Shown here piece by piece: positions 61,802 to 64,000 of a stretch of 64,000 bases of DNA. The first letter of the stretch is position 1; each line of letters starts with the position of its first letter. Location: positions 248,001 through 312,000 of the forward strand of contig QFQP01000001.1 in NCBI GenBank assembly GCA_003243425.1, read 5' to 3'. The position numbers and the translations under genes were made by a program. The notes under the pieces were generated by a model. That model made no database searches and was not told the origin of the DNA. It saw nothing but the letters and a program-made list of their open reading frames with translations. Origin of the DNA: Archangium gephyra (GTDB lineage Bacteria > Myxococcota > Myxococcia > Myxococcales > Myxococcaceae).

Positions 61802-61922
61802 GGCGGGCGCGCCATAGAAGCCGCATGAAACCAAGTCAATGAGGAAGGGCCATTAGCGCCAAGCCTTTGAAGTAGCAGGGCTTCTGGTCTCCTCAGCGCG
61901 GTGCGTCGCTTGCTATACCCAC

Positions 61923-63047
61923 ATGGCTTTGCGCCCGCTCATCTCAGCCTTGTTCCTCGTCGTCGCGGCGTCCGGCTGCAACTGTGGCCCTGATCGCCTC
62001 CAGCGCACCTTGCCGCCTGATGTGCGCGTGGACACCTACGATCAGCAGGCGGCGTCGAAGATCGACGTGCTCTGGGTGGTCGACAACTCCGGCTCGATGG
62101 CCCCCCGGCAGGAGAACCTGGCGCGCAACTTCCAGTCGTTCATCACCGAGTTCACGAAGAACTCCATCGACTACCGCATCGCGGTGACGACCACCGACAT
62201 CTTCAAGGAAGCCGGGAAGTTCGTCGGTTCGCCGAAGGTGCTGCAGAACTCGACGCCCAACGTCGCCGCCGCCTTCGCCAGCAACATCCGCGTCGGTGCC
62301 AACGGCTCGCCGTACGAAGTGGGCCTCGAAGCCGCGCGCATGTCGCTCGATCTTCAGAAAGAAGCGAACGCCGCGCAGGTGCAGCAGTGCAAGCAGGCGT
62401 GCCCGAGTGACGGCCGCGCGGTGTGCCAGGCGAAGTGCGACACCGACACCGAGTTCCCCTTTCTTCGTCGCGACGCGTACCTCTATTTGATCTTCGTCAC
62501 CGACGAAGAAGACCGCTCGAGCCAGGACGTTCGCTATTTCTACCGGTACTTCGAGACGGTGAAGAACGTCGGCAACGACGGCATGGTGACCACCGCCGCC
62601 ATCATGGGCGACACGCCTTCCAACACCTGCGGCGCGACGCCGGGCACCCGCTACAAGGCGCTGTCGGACCTCACCGGCGGCGAAGTCGGGTCCATCTGCG
62701 ACGGCAACTTCTCGGCGACGCTCGGCAAGCTGGCGCGCAACGCCGTCGGTCTGAAACGCAAGTTCGTGCTGCAGACCAAACCCAACCTGCAGACGCTCGA
62801 AGTGCACGTGCGCTACCCGTGCAACATCTCCGCCGAGCAGCTCGCGTCGTGCGCCACCGTCGATCGCGCGTTCTGTGAAGGTCAGGCCGCTGACGCGGTC
62901 GAGCTGGTGTGCACCCCGAAGCAGGGCGAGCCCGACGGCTGGGTCTACGAAGAAGGCGGCAACCTGGTGTTCTTCACCGGCGAATCGGTGCCGGGCCTCA
63001 CCGCGGTCATCGAGCTGCAGTACTACGAAGAAGGGAAGGGCCCGTGA
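61923..63047 (+). CDS. von Willebrand factor A-domain lipoprotein
   Basis: A 374-residue lipoprotein (signal and lipobox VVAASGC). The vWA domain (about 45-260) has the MIDAS start VLWVVDNSGSM (DxSxS), a conserved Thr region near DYRIAVTTTD, and LIFVTDEEDRSS. A Cys-rich insert (QQCKQACPSDGRAVCQAKC) splits the fold. The remainder is beta-rich. It probably binds a metal-dependent protein ligand on the surface. Its stop overlaps the start of the next lipoprotein (TGATG), so the two may work together. Confidence 0.85.
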   Translation: MALRPLISALFLVVAASGCNCGPDRLQRTLPPDVRVDTYDQQAASKIDVLWVVDNSGSMAPRQENLARNFQSFITEFTKNSIDYRIAVTTTDIFKEAGKFVGSPKVLQNSTPNVAAAFASNIRVGANGSPYEVGLEAARMSLDLQKEANAAQVQQCKQACPSDGRAVCQAKCDTDTEFPFLRRDAYLYLIFVTDEEDRSSQDVRYFYRYFETVKNVGNDGMVTTAAIMGDTPSNTCGATPGTRYKALSDLTGGEVGSICDGNFSATLGKLARNAVGLKRKFVLQTKPNLQTLEVHVRYPCNISAEQLASCATVDRAFCEGQAADAVELVCTPKQGEPDGWVYEEGGNLVFFTGESVPGLTAVIELQYYEEGKGP

Positions 63048-64000
63048 TGCGCGCGGCGTGGAGTCTGGTCATCGTCGCGGCGCTCAGCGCCTGTCCCCGT
63101 GAAATGGTCTCGCAGGTCCGGCCGCAGCTGCTGCCGCCTTCGACCACCGTCGACTTCGGGACCATCCCCGTGCTCAACGAGAAGAGCATCGAGATCCCGC
63201 TCACCAGCCTGGGCCGCGCGAAGCTGACCATCTCCAACATCGCGCTGGCCAAAGACGACGGCATCTTCCGCATCACCAACAAGCCGGCGGAAATCGAAGG
63301 CGGCGTCACCGAGAACATCGTCGTGGTGTTCACCCCGCAGGCCGAGCAGGCGTACGAAGACACGCTCACCTTCGAGAGTGACGACGCAGACAACCCGAAC
63401 GTCACCATCACGCTCACCGGCGTTGGTAGCACGCGCGCCATCGTCGCCGTGGAACCCGCGATGCTCGACTTCGGCCGCGTCGCGGAGTGTGGCTCGACGG
63501 TGCTGCTGCTCTCGATTCAGAGCAGGGGCACCGCTGATCTCGTCATCAACCAGATCGGCTTCACCGAGGGCTCGTCGCCGGCGTTCACGTTCGTGGGGTC
63601 CACGCGCACGCCCGCCGTCGTCGAGAGTGAAGGCGCGAACGGGCTGCCCGGGGAGATTCAGATCACCGTGCGCGTGACGGTGCCCGCTGGCTCGGAAGGC
63701 ACGTTGACGGGCGGCATCACGTTGTCGACGACCGATCCTGATCAGCGCGAGCTCGTGGTGCCCATCACGGCGACCGTGAACCGCGCGCCGATCGCCGTGA
63801 TCCCGACGCTCAGCAACGCCGCCCCCGGGCAGACGGTGACGCTCGATGGCACGGGCTCGTCCGATCCCGACGGCGATGAGCCGATCTCCTACCAGTGGAC
63901 GCTCCGCAGCAAACCGCTGTCGTCGATGACCACCATCGCCGCGCCGACCGACGCCTCGACCTCGATGACGCTCGACCCCGCGGTGCCCGGCTCGTACGAA
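63047..64000 (+). CDS. ASH/choice-of-anchor and PKD-domain lipoprotein (3' end outside window)
   Basis: The frame is open from ATG 63047 to the end of the window (318 residues seen). A lipoprotein signal (LVIVAALSAC) is followed by two ASH/choice-of-anchor D-like beta modules (TVDFGTIPVLNEKSIEIPLT, and AMLDFGRVAECGSTVLLLSI), then a PKD-like domain (APIAVIPTLSNAAPGQTVTL, DGTGSSDPDGDEPISYQW). It is translationally coupled to the vWA lipoprotein. These modules usually build extended surface proteins. GTG 63044 is another possible start. Confidence 0.8.
   Translation, partial: MRAAWSLVIVAALSACPREMVSQVRPQLLPPSTTVDFGTIPVLNEKSIEIPLTSLGRAKLTISNIALAKDDGIFRITNKPAEIEGGVTENIVVVFTPQAEQAYEDTLTFESDDADNPNVTITLTGVGSTRAIVAVEPAMLDFGRVAECGSTVLLLSIQSRGTADLVINQIGFTEGSSPAFTFVGSTRTPAVVESEGANGLPGEIQITVRVTVPAGSEGTLTGGITLSTTDPDQRELVVPITATVNRAPIAVIPTLSNAAPGQTVTLDGTGSSDPDGDEPISYQWTLRSKPLSSMTTIAAPTDASTSMTLDPAVPGSYE

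Overview
The window is high-GC DNA (strong G/C at third codon positions) with dense, often translationally coupled genes, and it reads as a chromosomal piece of a predatory or social deltaproteobacterium, most likely Myxococcota (Myxococcales). The signs are a MYXO-CTERM-like C-terminal sorting tail, a DUF2378 (TIGR02265) protein known from Myxococcales, several sigma-54 activators including one with an FHA domain beside a Ser/Thr kinase, many Cys-rich or MopE-type lipoproteins, and abundant sensory and regulatory genes. I see no rRNA, insertion sequence, prophage or CRISPR array; two tRNA genes are present (Ala-CGC and Phe-GAA).

Layout. 1-6.3 kb: end of a DUF559-like protein, an RluA-type pseudouridine synthase, then a + strand run of a PEGA protein, a MopE-type lipoprotein, a phytase-like secreted beta-propeller and a coupled 5'-nucleotidase lipoprotein (probable phosphate scavenging). 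6.3-16.4 kb: zinc-ribbon protein, tRNA-Ala, TPR membrane protein, haem O synthase, a PqqD-like protein and an 1,800-residue Ig-like/FG-GAP surface lipoprotein. 16.6-25.7 kb: MBL-fold nuclease-like protein, a PanD-fold protein lacking its catalytic residues, a LysM/tail-lysozyme protein, an HPr-kinase-like ATPase, a pentapeptide-repeat protein, a second RluA synthase, PBP1A and a cNMP-binding diguanylate cyclase. 25.7-34.9 kb: a coupled minus-strand operon of OmpA/thrombospondin-3 protein (frameshifted), FecR protein, CHASE2 adenylate cyclase and two tandem Cys-rich lipoproteins. 35-43.3 kb: small regulatory and enzyme genes (MarR, LysR/epimerase pair, M15-like murein enzyme, STAS-like protein, MATE pump, SDR, small lipoprotein).

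43.3-49.9 kb: an FHA sigma-54 activator coupled to a Ser/Thr kinase, bracketed by two paralogous secreted hydrolases that share an identical 19-bp upstream element; then a methyltransferase, a metallopeptidase lipoprotein and tRNA-Phe. 49.9-59.2 kb: the most coherent system in the window, a five-gene envelope export operon (two FtsX/MacB-like permeases, LolA-like protein, outer-membrane barrel, LolD-like ATPase) preceded by a good sigma-54 promoter and two tandem palindromes, facing a histidine kinase / DUF2378 / NtrC-type regulator operon. 59.2-64 kb: a small Cys protein, a decayed AraC gene and a frameshifted Rieske oxygenase, a stand-alone atpG with a strong terminator, a von Willebrand A lipoprotein and the start of an ASH/PKD lipoprotein.

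Four genes (OmpA, a zinc-ribbon membrane protein, AraC, Rieske) are broken by small indels or a deletion. Two can be repaired by adding one base to a short homopolymer, so sequencing or assembly error must be weighed against real decay.
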